Shown here: piece by piece, positions 1 to 5,662 of the stretch
Position numbering within the stretch: position 1 is the first letter of the stretch
Layout of the letters: each line of letters opens with the position of its first letter
Origin: PXRE01 sp964435625
GTDB taxonomy: Archaea > Halobacteriota > Halobacteria > Halobacteriales > PXRE01
NCBI GenBank assembly: GCA_964435625.1
Contig: CAYTAG010000142.1
Span: forward strand, 1-9,409
Reading direction: 5' to 3'
DNA length: 9,409 nucleotides
Notes under the pieces: model-generated
The model's input: the letters and a program-made list of their open reading frames with translations, nothing else
Told to the model about the DNA's origin: nothing
Databases searched by the model: none
Program-made: the position numbers and the translations under genes

Positions 1-1
1 C

Positions 2-196
2 GCCCACGAGGCCACCGTCGGCAAGATCGGCGACGAGGACGTCTTCTACCTCCAGTCGCGGGGACTGGACGACGACGACGCCAAGCAGATGATCGTCTCG
101 GGATTCATCGAGCCGATCACCGAGGAACTGCCCATCGAGTACGCCGTCGAACTGAACCGGCTGATCGAACTGGAGATGGAGGGCAGCCTCGGGTAA
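2..196 (+). CDS. sufB: SufB, C-terminal end (partial, cut by window start)
   Basis: Open from the window edge to TAA at 194-196, giving about 64 residues that begin AHEATVGKIGDEDVFYLQ and end EMEGSLG. This is the conserved C-terminal segment of SufB, the Fe-S cluster scaffold subunit of the cytoplasmic SufBCD complex. It includes the His of the 'HEATVG' motif, the 'FYLQSRG' segment and the 'DDAKQMIVSGFIEP' helix. The same motifs recur near the end of the next gene (SHSATVGQIDREDLFYMTARG), as expected because SufB and SufD are paralogues. The stop lies 25 bases before the sufD start, so the two are almost certainly one operon. The N-terminal region and the expected upstream ATPase gene sufC are outside the window. 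The identification is firm, although only the tail is visible. Confidence 0.93.
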   Translation, partial: AHEATVGKIGDEDVFYLQSRGLDDDDAKQMIVSGFIEPITEELPIEYAVELNRLIELEMEGSLG

Positions 197-221
197 TCAC
201 CCCCCAGGCACACGCACAACC

Positions 222-1433
222 ATGAGCACGCAGCTACACGCGGACGTTTCGGAGGACACGGTACGGCGGATCGCCGAGGAGTACGACGAACCGGACTGGT
301 TGCTGGAGACGCGGCTGTCGGCGCTTTCCGCGCTGGACGATCTGGCGTTCCCCAGCGTCATCCAGACGCCCGGCCGCAAGTGGACGAATCTGGACGGGCT
401 GGACTACGAGTCGCTGGTCGATCCGCTCGGCCAGACCGAGCGGAAGGAACTCGTCGAGGCCGAGGGCGTCGACGTGCTGCCGTTCCACGAGGCGCTGGCG
501 GAGCACCCCGACCTGCTCGAAGAGCACTTTGGCTCCGTGATCGACCCCGAGGAGAACCGGCTGGTCGCGCTGTCGACCGCGCTGTTCACGACGGGGACGG
601 TCGTCTACGTCCCGGAGGGCGTCGACGCCGAGGACGTCAAGATCCGGACGGCGATGGGCGGCCGGTCGCTGTTCAACTACACGCTGGTCGTGACCGAGGA
701 ATCCTCGTCGGTCACGATCCTGGAGCGACAATCCGTCGACGAATCGGTCGAGGGCCACCGCTACTACAGCGGGGTCGTCGAGGTCGCCGCCGGCGAGAAC
801 AGCCAGGTCCAGTACGGCGCCCTGCAGAACTTCGACCGGGAGACGTACAACTACACGCTCAAGCGCGGCGTCGCCGACGCCTACGCGAACGTGGGCTGGA
901 TCGAGGGCAACCTCGGTTCGCGGCTCACCAAGACCGCGGTCGGAACCGAACTCGTCGGCGAGGGCAGCGAGACCAAGATCGTCGGCGCGTTCTTCGGCCA
1001 CGAGGACCAGCACTTCGACCTTGACTCGAAGGTCTGGCACGAGGCCGCCCACACCACCGCCGACCTGGTGACCCGCGGCGTCGTCGACGACACCGCCCGG
1101 TCGGTGTACGAGGGCGTCCAGGACGTCGGCAGCGAGGCCTGGGACACCTCCTCCTACCAGCGCGAGAACACGCTGATGCTCAGCGACGAGTCCGAGGCCG
1201 ACGCCTCGCCGAAGCTGATCATCAACAACCACGACACGGAGGCCAGCCACTCCGCGACGGTCGGCCAGATCGACCGCGAGGACCTGTTCTACATGACCGC
1301 ACGCGGCGTCAGCGAGCCTCAAGCGAAGAACATGCTCGTCGAGGGCTTCTTCGTGCCGGTGCTGGAGGAGGTCGCGGTCGACGAACTTCGGGAGGACCTG
1401 CAGGATCTGGTCGCGCAGCGCCTCCGCGGATAA
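222..1433 (+). CDS. sufD: SufD, Fe-S cluster assembly scaffold subunit
   Basis: A 403-residue protein of normal SufD length. SufD pairs with SufB, and the SufBC2D complex assembles Fe-S clusters in the cytoplasm. It has an acidic helical N-terminus (about 1-110). The long beta-helix core characteristic of SufBD spans about 110-320 and includes a 'LSTALFTTGTVVYVPEG' segment. The C-terminal domain has the family signature at about 335-375: NNHDTEASHSATVGQI with H337 and H343, then DLFYMTARGVSEPQAKNML. ATG at 222 is the natural start, because the paralogous alignment begins close by and it sits 25 bases after sufB. No strong Shine-Dalgarno site is visible, so translation may be coupled to sufB. 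A T-rich run follows at 1506-1510. A long antisense frame overlaps this gene and is a composition artefact. SufD rather than a second SufB is indicated by the position after sufB and the more divergent C-terminus. Confidence 0.95.
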   Translation: MSTQLHADVSEDTVRRIAEEYDEPDWLLETRLSALSALDDLAFPSVIQTPGRKWTNLDGLDYESLVDPLGQTERKELVEAEGVDVLPFHEALAEHPDLLEEHFGSVIDPEENRLVALSTALFTTGTVVYVPEGVDAEDVKIRTAMGGRSLFNYTLVVTEESSSVTILERQSVDESVEGHRYYSGVVEVAAGENSQVQYGALQNFDRETYNYTLKRGVADAYANVGWIEGNLGSRLTKTAVGTELVGEGSETKIVGAFFGHEDQHFDLDSKVWHEAAHTTADLVTRGVVDDTARSVYEGVQDVGSEAWDTSSYQRENTLMLSDESEADASPKLIINNHDTEASHSATVGQIDREDLFYMTARGVSEPQAKNMLVEGFFVPVLEEVAVDELREDLQDLVAQRLRG

Positions 1434-1505
1434 CTGCGTCCGTTCGGCATTCTTCATCTCCCCCGAGAACCTGTATTCCAGCCCATAGGTTGATTAGCTG
1501 GTCGC

Positions 1506-1510
1506 TTTTT
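1506..1510 (+). terminator. T-run, possible terminator of the suf operon
   Basis: Five consecutive T residues within 'cgctttttag', 73 bases after the sufD stop and 11 bases before the next start codon. Archaeal termination often uses U-rich tracts without a hairpin, so this could end the suf transcript. It could equally be part of an A/T-rich promoter element for the downstream gene, although it lies too close to the ATG to be a TATA box of a leaderless transcript. Confidence 0.35.
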
Positions 1511-1520
1511 AGCCACCCGT

Positions 1521-1922
1521 ATGCCCGAGTGCGCTCGTTGCGGAGCGTTCACTGACAATCAAACCAGTGGGGAACACCAGTACTGTGACAACTGTCTCGA
1601 CCGGTTTGCAGAGGTTGAGAACTCCGGTGTCGTCGTGGAAGGCGGAAACGGGGACTATCACATCGTGGTAACGGACAGCGCCATCCAGGATGAGGGAGGG
1701 AAAGAGACCTCACAGGTGGAGGCCCTCGCCCGGGGGAAATATATCGCAGACGAACACGGTCTCGATGCTCTGTTCAAGTATCATCCCAGTGGTTCAACGT
1801 GGATTCTCGAAGATTACCTCGGACAACATCCCGACATTCGGCAGGACATCCACGAGCGTCTTCGGCGCGTTCCGGAGGGAACGCCCAGCGGAATCATAGA
1901 ACGCATTAGAAGCTTCCTCTAG
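1521..1922 (+). CDS. Small zinc-ribbon protein of unknown function
   Basis: A 133-residue protein that I do not recognise by name. The N-terminus has two Cys pairs, C4-x2-C7 and C22-x2-C25 (ECARCG and QYCDNC), which form a classic zinc ribbon within the first 26 residues and fix the start at ATG 1521. The rest is a compact domain of about 100 residues with a beta-rich stretch (VVVEGGNGDYHIVVTDS), a middle helix (QVEALARGKYIADEHG) and helical C-terminal segments (DIRQDIHERLRRV, GIIERIRSFL). There is no signal peptide or membrane helix. The next gene starts two bases after its TAG stop, so the two are very likely cotranscribed and translationally coupled. Codon use is less G/C-biased than in sufD (the end reads ATA GAA CGC ATT AGA), suggesting accessory or recently acquired DNA. 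A nucleic-acid-binding role is a reasonable guess from the zinc ribbon, but nothing shows it. Confidence 0.8.
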   Translation: MPECARCGAFTDNQTSGEHQYCDNCLDRFAEVENSGVVVEGGNGDYHIVVTDSAIQDEGGKETSQVEALARGKYIADEHGLDALFKYHPSGSTWILEDYLGQHPDIRQDIHERLRRVPEGTPSGIIERIRSFL

Positions 1923-1924
1923 AC

Positions 1925-2629
1925 ATGGCTGCCCCGTATCTCGTCGAGATTCGCACCGGCGGTGAGGTGAAACACCGTTTGCGAGAGATCATGTATGACA
2001 TCGCGAATCGATTCAATGTACGGGGCGCGGTCGAACCCCGGCCTGTCCCTCACGTCACCCTGTACGGACCGTACGATACTAATAGGGGCCGAGAGGTGAA
2101 GCAAGCGCTCATCTCGGTCCTTTCGGAGTACGACGTAGTTCCTTACCGTATCGATGGGTTCGACACGTTCGCTGACAAAAACGTCATCTATGCAAATGTC
2201 ATTCCCTCTCAGGAGTTACGGTCACTCCGCAGAGACGTCACCCGGGAGCTCCGTCCCCTCACGTACGATGCTCGTCCCTGGGATTCGAAATACTTCTACG
2301 ACTTTCACATCACGGTTGCGTTCAAGGACGTCGGGTCGAAGTTCGACGATATTCTCGACTACGTGACCGAGCGGTACGAGCCCCGCTTCGACGAATACGC
2401 TCTTCGCGTCACCTCGTTACGTCGAAGGAACATGCTTTGGGAGTACGACCTCCTACAGGATGAAGTGTTGGACAGCGACGAAGCAACATCGGCGTCAACG
2501 TGGGAGCGGTCGGAAGAACTACTTGAAACGAACCGGACGCCGGAAGATCACGAGGAACTCTTCCCGAAACCGGGGCTTGCGAAGCGATACGGGAAGTGGA
2601 CGTGGGCGAAGCTTACAGGCCAGTGGTAG
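1925..2629 (+). CDS. 2H phosphoesterase family protein (LigT / 2'-5' RNA ligase-like)
   Basis: A 234-residue cytoplasmic protein. The two H-x-T signatures of the 2H phosphoesterase superfamily are clear: H43-V-T45 in PVPHVTLYGPY and H128-I-T130 in YDFHITVAF, about 85 residues apart as is usual. Members of this superfamily open 2',3'-cyclic phosphates, hydrolyse 2'-5' linkages or ligate 2'-5' RNA ends, and some degrade oligoadenylate or cyclic nucleotide signals. The core covers about residues 1-175. A C-terminal extension of roughly 50 polar and aromatic residues (about 185-234, ending GKWTWAKLTGQW) is longer than in a minimal LigT protein. The start at ATG 1925 is two bases after the upstream stop. 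The exact substrate cannot be read from the sequence. The pairing with a zinc-ribbon protein hints at RNA or nucleotide processing. G+C content is lower than in the flanking core genes. Confidence 0.85.
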   Translation: MAAPYLVEIRTGGEVKHRLREIMYDIANRFNVRGAVEPRPVPHVTLYGPYDTNRGREVKQALISVLSEYDVVPYRIDGFDTFADKNVIYANVIPSQELRSLRRDVTRELRPLTYDARPWDSKYFYDFHITVAFKDVGSKFDDILDYVTERYEPRFDEYALRVTSLRRRNMLWEYDLLQDEVLDSDEATSASTWERSEELLETNRTPEDHEELFPKPGLAKRYGKWTWAKLTGQW

Positions 2630-2663
2630 ACCTTGGGGCAGGCTCCAGTCGTCCATAGTAGGG

Positions 2664-2673
2664 ACGCTTAAGT
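2664..2673 (+). promoter_or_regulatory. TATA-like promoter element of the ferritin-like gene
   Basis: 'acgcttaagt' is centred about 27 bases before the ATG at 2697, the spacing expected for a leaderless haloarchaeal transcript. This supports 2697 as the start rather than upstream in-frame ATG codons inside the preceding gene. Confidence 0.55.
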
Positions 2674-2696
2674 TCGCCCGGGACCGTGACGGGGAT

Positions 2697-3197
2697 ATGA
2701 GCCTCGGACAGCGGGTAGCCGGCGACCGCCAGCTCGCCCGGCTGTTGCAGATCGGGGTCGTACTGGAGGAGGTGGTCGAGGTCCGGGCCTCCCAGCACTT
2801 CCGGTCGCTGTCCCCCGACGAGCGGGAAGCACTCGGCGAGGACATCCGGGACCTGCTGGAGCACGCCGCCGAGGAGTCCGCCGAGCACCGCCGGCGCCTC
2901 GAGGAGTTGATCGACGAACTCGACGCCGACAGCGTCCCCTACGAGGAAATCGAGGACCTCGTGCGAGCGAAGTACGGCCAGACCAAACCCGAGGACTTCG
3001 ACGGCATCCTCTACGACCAGTTGCACGGCGAGGAGACGGCCTACAAGTTCTACGACGACCTCGTCGAGGCCGTCGAGGACAGCGACGCCGAGTTCGGCGT
3101 CGACCGCGAGCGACTGCTCGGGACCCTCCGGGATATCCGCGCGGAGGAAGAGGAGGGCGTCCAGGACGTGACCGAGATCATGGAGGAACGAGCATGA
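2697..3197 (+). CDS. Ferritin-like / rubrerythrin-like four-helix protein
   Basis: A 166-residue acidic protein predicted to be almost entirely helical. Four long amphipathic helices lie at about 8-36 (QLARLLQIGVVLEEVVEVR), 43-75 (EDIRDLLEHAAEESAEHRRR), 98-128 (ILYDQLHGEETAYKFYDDLV) and 136-165. Glu and His residues line these helices (E24, E25, E28, E60, E63, H64, E112 and others), the pattern of a diiron ferritin-like bundle used for iron storage or peroxide handling. In the last helix the usual E-E-x-x-H pattern reads EEEEGVQDV, with Gly where a His ligand is often found, so the metal site may be altered. The frame stays open upstream into the 2H gene, but the TATA element and composition favour ATG 2697. 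The next gene encodes a DtxR-fold regulator 16 bases downstream, suggesting an iron-related operon. The fold is fairly certain; enzymatic activity is not. Confidence 0.8.
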   Translation: MSLGQRVAGDRQLARLLQIGVVLEEVVEVRASQHFRSLSPDEREALGEDIRDLLEHAAEESAEHRRRLEELIDELDADSVPYEEIEDLVRAKYGQTKPEDFDGILYDQLHGEETAYKFYDDLVEAVEDSDAEFGVDRERLLGTLRDIRAEEEEGVQDVTEIMEERA

Positions 3198-3217
3198 CCG
3201 ACGGGTGGTTCGCATGA
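3194..3217 (+). other. Seven-codon mini-ORF bridging two genes by ATGA overlaps
   Basis: The ferritin-like gene ends with TGA inside an ATGA at 3194-3197. From that ATG a frame of seven codons (MTDGWFA) runs to a TGA at 3215-3217, which itself overlaps the ATG at 3214 of the downstream regulator in a second ATGA. It could carry ribosomes from one gene to the next by termination-reinitiation. It is short enough to be chance, and no translation evidence is available. Confidence 0.3.
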
Positions 3218-3642
3218 ACACGGCCGACCAGTACCTCAAGGCCATCTACCTGATCGAGCGGATGGAAGACGGTCCCGCCGCGACGGGCGAACTCGCGGAG
3301 ATGCTGGCGGTCAGCCCCGCGAGCGTCAACGAGATGGTCGGCAAACTCGAGGAGCGGGGACTCGTCGAACACGAGAAGTACAAGGGAGCGGCGCTCACCG
3401 ACGAGGGCATCGCCCGCGCGGAAGAGGCGTTGCAGACCTACTGCATCATCGAGCGGTTCCTCTACAACGTGCTGGACGTCGAGGAGTTCCGCGAGGAGGC
3501 CGGCGCGCTGGAGGCGGTCATCGACGACACCGTCGCCGAGCGCCTGGACACCATCATCGACCGCCGGCCGGAGTGCCCGGACTGCTTCGACGCCGAGGCC
3601 GACGCGTGTGCGCTCCTGGAAGTCGAAGAACCGGCGGACTGA
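3214..3642 (+). CDS. Short DtxR/MntR-fold transcriptional regulator with altered metal site
   Basis: A 142-residue protein starting MNTADQYLKAIYLIERM, the usual opening of this family. A GTG three codons upstream (3205) is an alternative start. The N-terminal winged helix-turn-helix covers about 1-62 (GELAEMLAVSPASVNEMVGKLEERGLV, then the wing EHEKYKGAALTDEG), and the helical dimerisation region about 63-117. Aligned by eye with DtxR and MntR, most canonical metal ligands are missing: the first-helix Asp/Met is Q6, the His of the 'RHxLLE' motif is Y76, and the 'H-D-E-x-C/E-x-x-E-H' segment reads R93-E-E-A-G97-A-L-E100-A101. A Cys cluster C121-P-D-C124-x7-C132 near the end, plus C77, could bind zinc, iron or a cluster. 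There is no C-terminal FeoA domain. It probably regulates the adjacent ferritin-like gene or itself. The family is certain; the inducer is not. Confidence 0.85.
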   Translation: MNTADQYLKAIYLIERMEDGPAATGELAEMLAVSPASVNEMVGKLEERGLVEHEKYKGAALTDEGIARAEEALQTYCIIERFLYNVLDVEEFREEAGALEAVIDDTVAERLDTIIDRRPECPDCFDAEADACALLEVEEPAD

Positions 3643-3653
3643 TCTCTCTTCCC

Positions 3654-3675
3654 TTCCTGAGTTTTAAATCAGGAA
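3654..3675 (+). promoter_or_regulatory. TATA box enclosed in a perfect 7-bp inverted repeat upstream of the HNH gene
   Basis: Arms TTCCTGA (3654-3660) and TCAGGAA (3669-3675) flank the 8-base centre 'gttttaaa', which contains a good TATA element centred about 27 bases before the HNH start at 3692. A protein bound to the dyad would block TBP, so this looks like an operator. It could also act as a hairpin terminator for the preceding regulator gene, which ends 11 bases earlier. Confidence 0.5.
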
Positions 3676-3691
3676 ACGAACAAGCCGACGT

Positions 3692-4444
3692 ATGGGTACC
3701 TCCTGCCCGACCTGCGGGAAGGAGTTAACTACTGAGCGAGGGATGCGCCAGCACCACACGAAGGTTCACGACGAACCGTTACCGAACAGAACGTGTTCGG
3801 GGTGTGGCGCCGACTTCTACGATCCGAAGGCACGACGCAAGTACTGTAACGATTGCAATCCGGAAGCCGGAGAGCACAATGGCAACTGGAAAGGCGCCCA
3901 GGAAGAAACGACGTGTAAACGATGCGGCACCGAGTTCTCGTACTATCCTTCCAACAAGAAGGGGATATACTGCCATAGCTGCATCGAGAACGGTGACGAC
4001 TTGACCGAGTTAGGACCAAAAGCGTATGCTGAACGCGTTACACTGAGGTGCGAACAGTGTCGGTGCAAAATGGACGTGCTAAAGTCACGAGTCGCCCGTA
4101 GTACGGTCCGGTTCTGTAGCTCGAACTGCCGCGATACGTGGCTATCCGAGAATTACTACGGTGAACGACACCACTCCTGGAAGGAGGGGGAAAGCAAATA
4201 TCGAGGAACGTGGTGGTACGTCCGCCGGCAAGCACGAAAACGCGACGACTACACCTGCCAGAACTGCGGAACGTCGAAATCCGAACTCGGTCAAAATCCC
4301 CACGTTCACCACGTGAAACCGATCCGGAACTTCGAGGACCCCCAGGAGGCTCATACGCTCGACAATGTCGTAACGCTTTGTCCGTCCTGTCACCACAAGA
4401 TAGAACACGGCGATCTTCAGGTCCCGGATGGTCCCTGGAAGTAA
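3692..4444 (+). CDS. HNH endonuclease with multiple zinc-binding modules
   Basis: A 250-residue cytoplasmic, DNA-binding protein. In order: a C2H2 zinc finger (C5, C8, H21, H26); a Cys4 zinc module (C35, C38, C52, C55) followed by GEHNGNWKG, a short Trp-Lys-Gly motif resembling NUMOD-type DNA-binding elements; a second Cys4 module (C75, C78, C94, C97); a third (C120, C123, C142, C146) followed by a second such motif (GERHHSWKEG, 157-166); then the HNH nuclease at about 173-240. The HNH has a structural CxxC pair at C189/C192 and C230/C233. Its catalytic candidates are H206-H207, N225 and H234-H235 (VHHVKPI; LDNVVTLCPSCHHKIEHG). This arrangement suggests a free-standing homing-type or phage-type endonuclease. 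It starts at a leaderless ATG and ends 40 bases before a tRNA gene. Codon use (ATA, CTA, AAA) is less G/C-biased than its neighbours, which suggests horizontal transfer. The nuclease looks intact. Confidence 0.88.
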   Translation: MGTSCPTCGKELTTERGMRQHHTKVHDEPLPNRTCSGCGADFYDPKARRKYCNDCNPEAGEHNGNWKGAQEETTCKRCGTEFSYYPSNKKGIYCHSCIENGDDLTELGPKAYAERVTLRCEQCRCKMDVLKSRVARSTVRFCSSNCRDTWLSENYYGERHHSWKEGESKYRGTWWYVRRQARKRDDYTCQNCGTSKSELGQNPHVHHVKPIRNFEDPQEAHTLDNVVTLCPSCHHKIEHGDLQVPDGPWK

Positions 4445-4453
4445 AAGAAACGC

Positions 4454-4460
4454 TATTAAA
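4454..4460 (+). promoter_or_regulatory. TATA element of tRNA-Gln
   Basis: 'tattaaa' is centred 28 bases before the 5' end of the tRNA, the normal archaeal spacing. It begins 10 bases after the HNH stop codon. Confidence 0.55.
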
Positions 4461-4484
4461 GATCGATTCGGTAGACTCATACGG

Positions 4485-4557
4485 AGTCCCGTGGTGTAGT
4501 GGCCAATCATGTGGGCCTTTGGAGCCCACGACCCAGGTTCGAATCCTGGCGGGACTA
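4485..4557 (+). tRNA. tRNA-Gln (anticodon UUG)
   Basis: A 73-base sequence that folds as a tRNA. The acceptor stem is AGTCCCG with CGGGACT, discriminator A at 4557, no encoded CCA. The D-arm is short (three pairs, GTG with CAT) with GG in the loop. The anticodon stem is TGGGC/GCCCA, extended by a G-C pair at its base, with loop CTTTGGA, placing TTG at 4519-4521. The variable region is four bases. The T-arm is CCAGG-TTCGAAT-CCTGG. Anticodon UUG decodes CAA glutamine codons, and the A1-U72 start is usual for tRNA-Gln. No intron is present. A second reading of the anticodon (TGG, Pro) would require an eight-base loop and is rejected. No duplicate of its 3' end is seen downstream, so the window gives no sign that it serves as an integration site. 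Confidence 0.95.
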
Positions 4558-4558
4558 C

Positions 4559-4562
4559 TTTT
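4559..4562 (+). terminator. T-run after tRNA-Gln
   Basis: Four T residues begin two bases after the discriminator base of the tRNA, consistent with a short archaeal U-tract terminator. Confidence 0.45.
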
Positions 4563-4713
4563 AGGCCGACGGACGTGAGGGGTTGCCCCGTGACCTTCGA
4601 CGTTGTCGGACCGGTTAGCACAAGTCTAGTCTGCTCTGATCCTCAGCCTCACGTTCGAAAATGAGCGTATCGTCCTGGGAAACAGGTTCGTCGAACGAGC
4701 GCAAGACGGAGGA

Positions 4714-4833
4714 CTATTCGTCCGAAGAATCGCCGGAGATGCGACTGCGGACGGCCTCGTACGCGCTGCCCAGCGGGCCACGCTTTGCCTGAACGAATTT
4801 CCCGGACTCCTCGTGATCGGTGGGATCGGCCAT
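4714..4833 (-). CDS. Possible small acidic protein, 39 residues
   Basis: ATG at 4833 on the minus strand opens a 39-residue frame, MADPTDHEESGKFVQAKRGP, continuing to GDSSDE and a TAG stop. The composition is typical of small haloarchaeal proteins: acidic ends around a basic centre with a predicted amphipathic helix (SAYEAVRSRIS). It starts nine bases after the stop of the membrane protein gene on the same strand, so the pair may be an operon. Other frames also stay open here on both strands: one of 43 codons on the plus strand from 4661 and one of 77 codons on the minus strand. I prefer this one for its position and acidic composition. There is no recognisable domain, and the call is uncertain. 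Confidence 0.5.
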   Translation of the reverse strand: MADPTDHEESGKFVQAKRGPLGSAYEAVRSRISGDSSDE

Positions 4834-4842
4834 CGTTCTGTT

Positions 4843-5481
4843 TCAGGATATGTTTCCACCTCGTATAGAAGTAACGGTCGGATGTATCGACTCGACTTCA
4901 GTGCTATTAGCGCTTGATCCGACCGTAACCGCGTCCGAGAGCACGAGCGCCGAACCCACTATGAGACAGATGGGTCCAAGAATAAAGAAGATCTGAACGG
5001 CCCACAACAATTTGCGGTTCCGTTCCAGACGGGTTTGCATCGCCGAAATTCCATCGTCGTATTCATCGGACATCTCGGCAAGCGCCTTGCGGGTACTCCG
5101 TCGGACGCTGATGTCGTGACGGACTCGTTCACCGATACCGTAGATCGGCCGAGAATACTGGGTAGTGACGATCCCGAAGATCAGAGCGAACGTCAAGAGA
5201 AGAACTCCTAGAGAGCTAGAGACCGTTGCTGCCTTGGAGACGTCCGGTACGACAAGGTTCGCGTTTTCGGAACTCGGTCTCGCCAGCAAACTAAGGCCCG
5301 TAAACGTAATACCCAGCAGAACTGCCGCAGTCCGTGTAATTCGGAGCGCTCTATCGTCGATGTGTTGCATCATCTCGTACTGTCGAGACAGAATCTCCCG
5401 TTCCTCGTCGATTACGTGTTTGGATATCGCCGAAGATGCCGGGTCGTCAGGAGACTGGTACGGATCCGAACGCTCCGACAT
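4843..5481 (-). CDS. Three-helix membrane protein of unknown function
   Basis: A 212-residue protein with no family I can name firmly. A polar N-terminus contains a helix (about 21-46: HVIDEEREILSRQYEMMQHI) that leads through 'IDDRALRITRTA' into a first membrane helix at about 48-67. A second helix lies at about 84-106 (VSSSLGVLLLTFALIFGIV). A charged cytoplasmic-type helix follows (about 115-156, with RLERNRKLL), then a third membrane helix at about 157-182 and a polar tail. The pattern of a helical arm, an 'I-D-x-[KR]-A' entry motif and two close membrane helices resembles small membrane proteins such as Pycsar-type effectors and related haloarchaeal hypothetical proteins, but this is resemblance only. 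A TATA-like element sits about 33 bases upstream. The possible 39-residue gene follows. It belongs to the A/T-richer block. Confidence 0.75.
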   Translation of the reverse strand: MSERSDPYQSPDDPASSAISKHVIDEEREILSRQYEMMQHIDDRALRITRTAAVLLGITFTGLSLLARPSSENANLVVPDVSKAATVSSSLGVLLLTFALIFGIVTTQYSRPIYGIGERVRHDISVRRSTRKALAEMSDEYDDGISAMQTRLERNRKLLWAVQIFFILGPICLIVGSALVLSDAVTVGSSANSTEVESIHPTVTSIRGGNIS

Positions 5482-5511
5482 CGTTTTCTTCAGCGACTTC
5501 CGGCGTAGTTG

Positions 5512-5517
5512 TTATAC
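5512..5517 (-). promoter_or_regulatory. TATA-like element of the membrane protein gene
   Basis: Read on the minus strand this is 'gtataa', centred about 33 bases before the ATG at 5481, suggesting a very short leader. Confidence 0.4.
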
Positions 5518-5662
5518 CTTTCTACCTACTGGAACGTTGGTTCCCGGCACAGACGATGAAGTTCCTACACGTTCAGCGTCCGGGATCATTCGATGAGGGA
5601 GTATCTCATAGCGAGAGCGGTAGAGAGGACGGCCCGCGATCACGAAGTAGCAGTTGGTCCGA

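Noticed and set aside
234..1457. A 407-codon frame antisense to sufD.
   Set aside because: High-G+C haloarchaeal genes routinely leave long open frames on the opposite strand. The product is Val/Asp/Arg-rich low-complexity protein, while the sense frame is a clear SufD.
2460..2696. An N-terminal extension of the ferritin-like gene, from an upstream in-frame ATG.
   Set aside because: It overlaps the 2H gene, reads as basic, low-complexity protein, and a TATA element sits 27 bases before ATG 2697, where the helical domain begins.
4485..4557. tRNA-Gln as an integration (att) site.
   Set aside because: I found no repeat of the tRNA 3' end in the downstream sequence and no integrase gene.
4626..4859. 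A 77-codon minus-strand frame between tRNA-Gln and the membrane protein.
   Set aside because: The product is rich in Arg, Ser and Pro with no acidic bias. The overlapping 39-codon acidic frame fits haloarchaeal proteins better.
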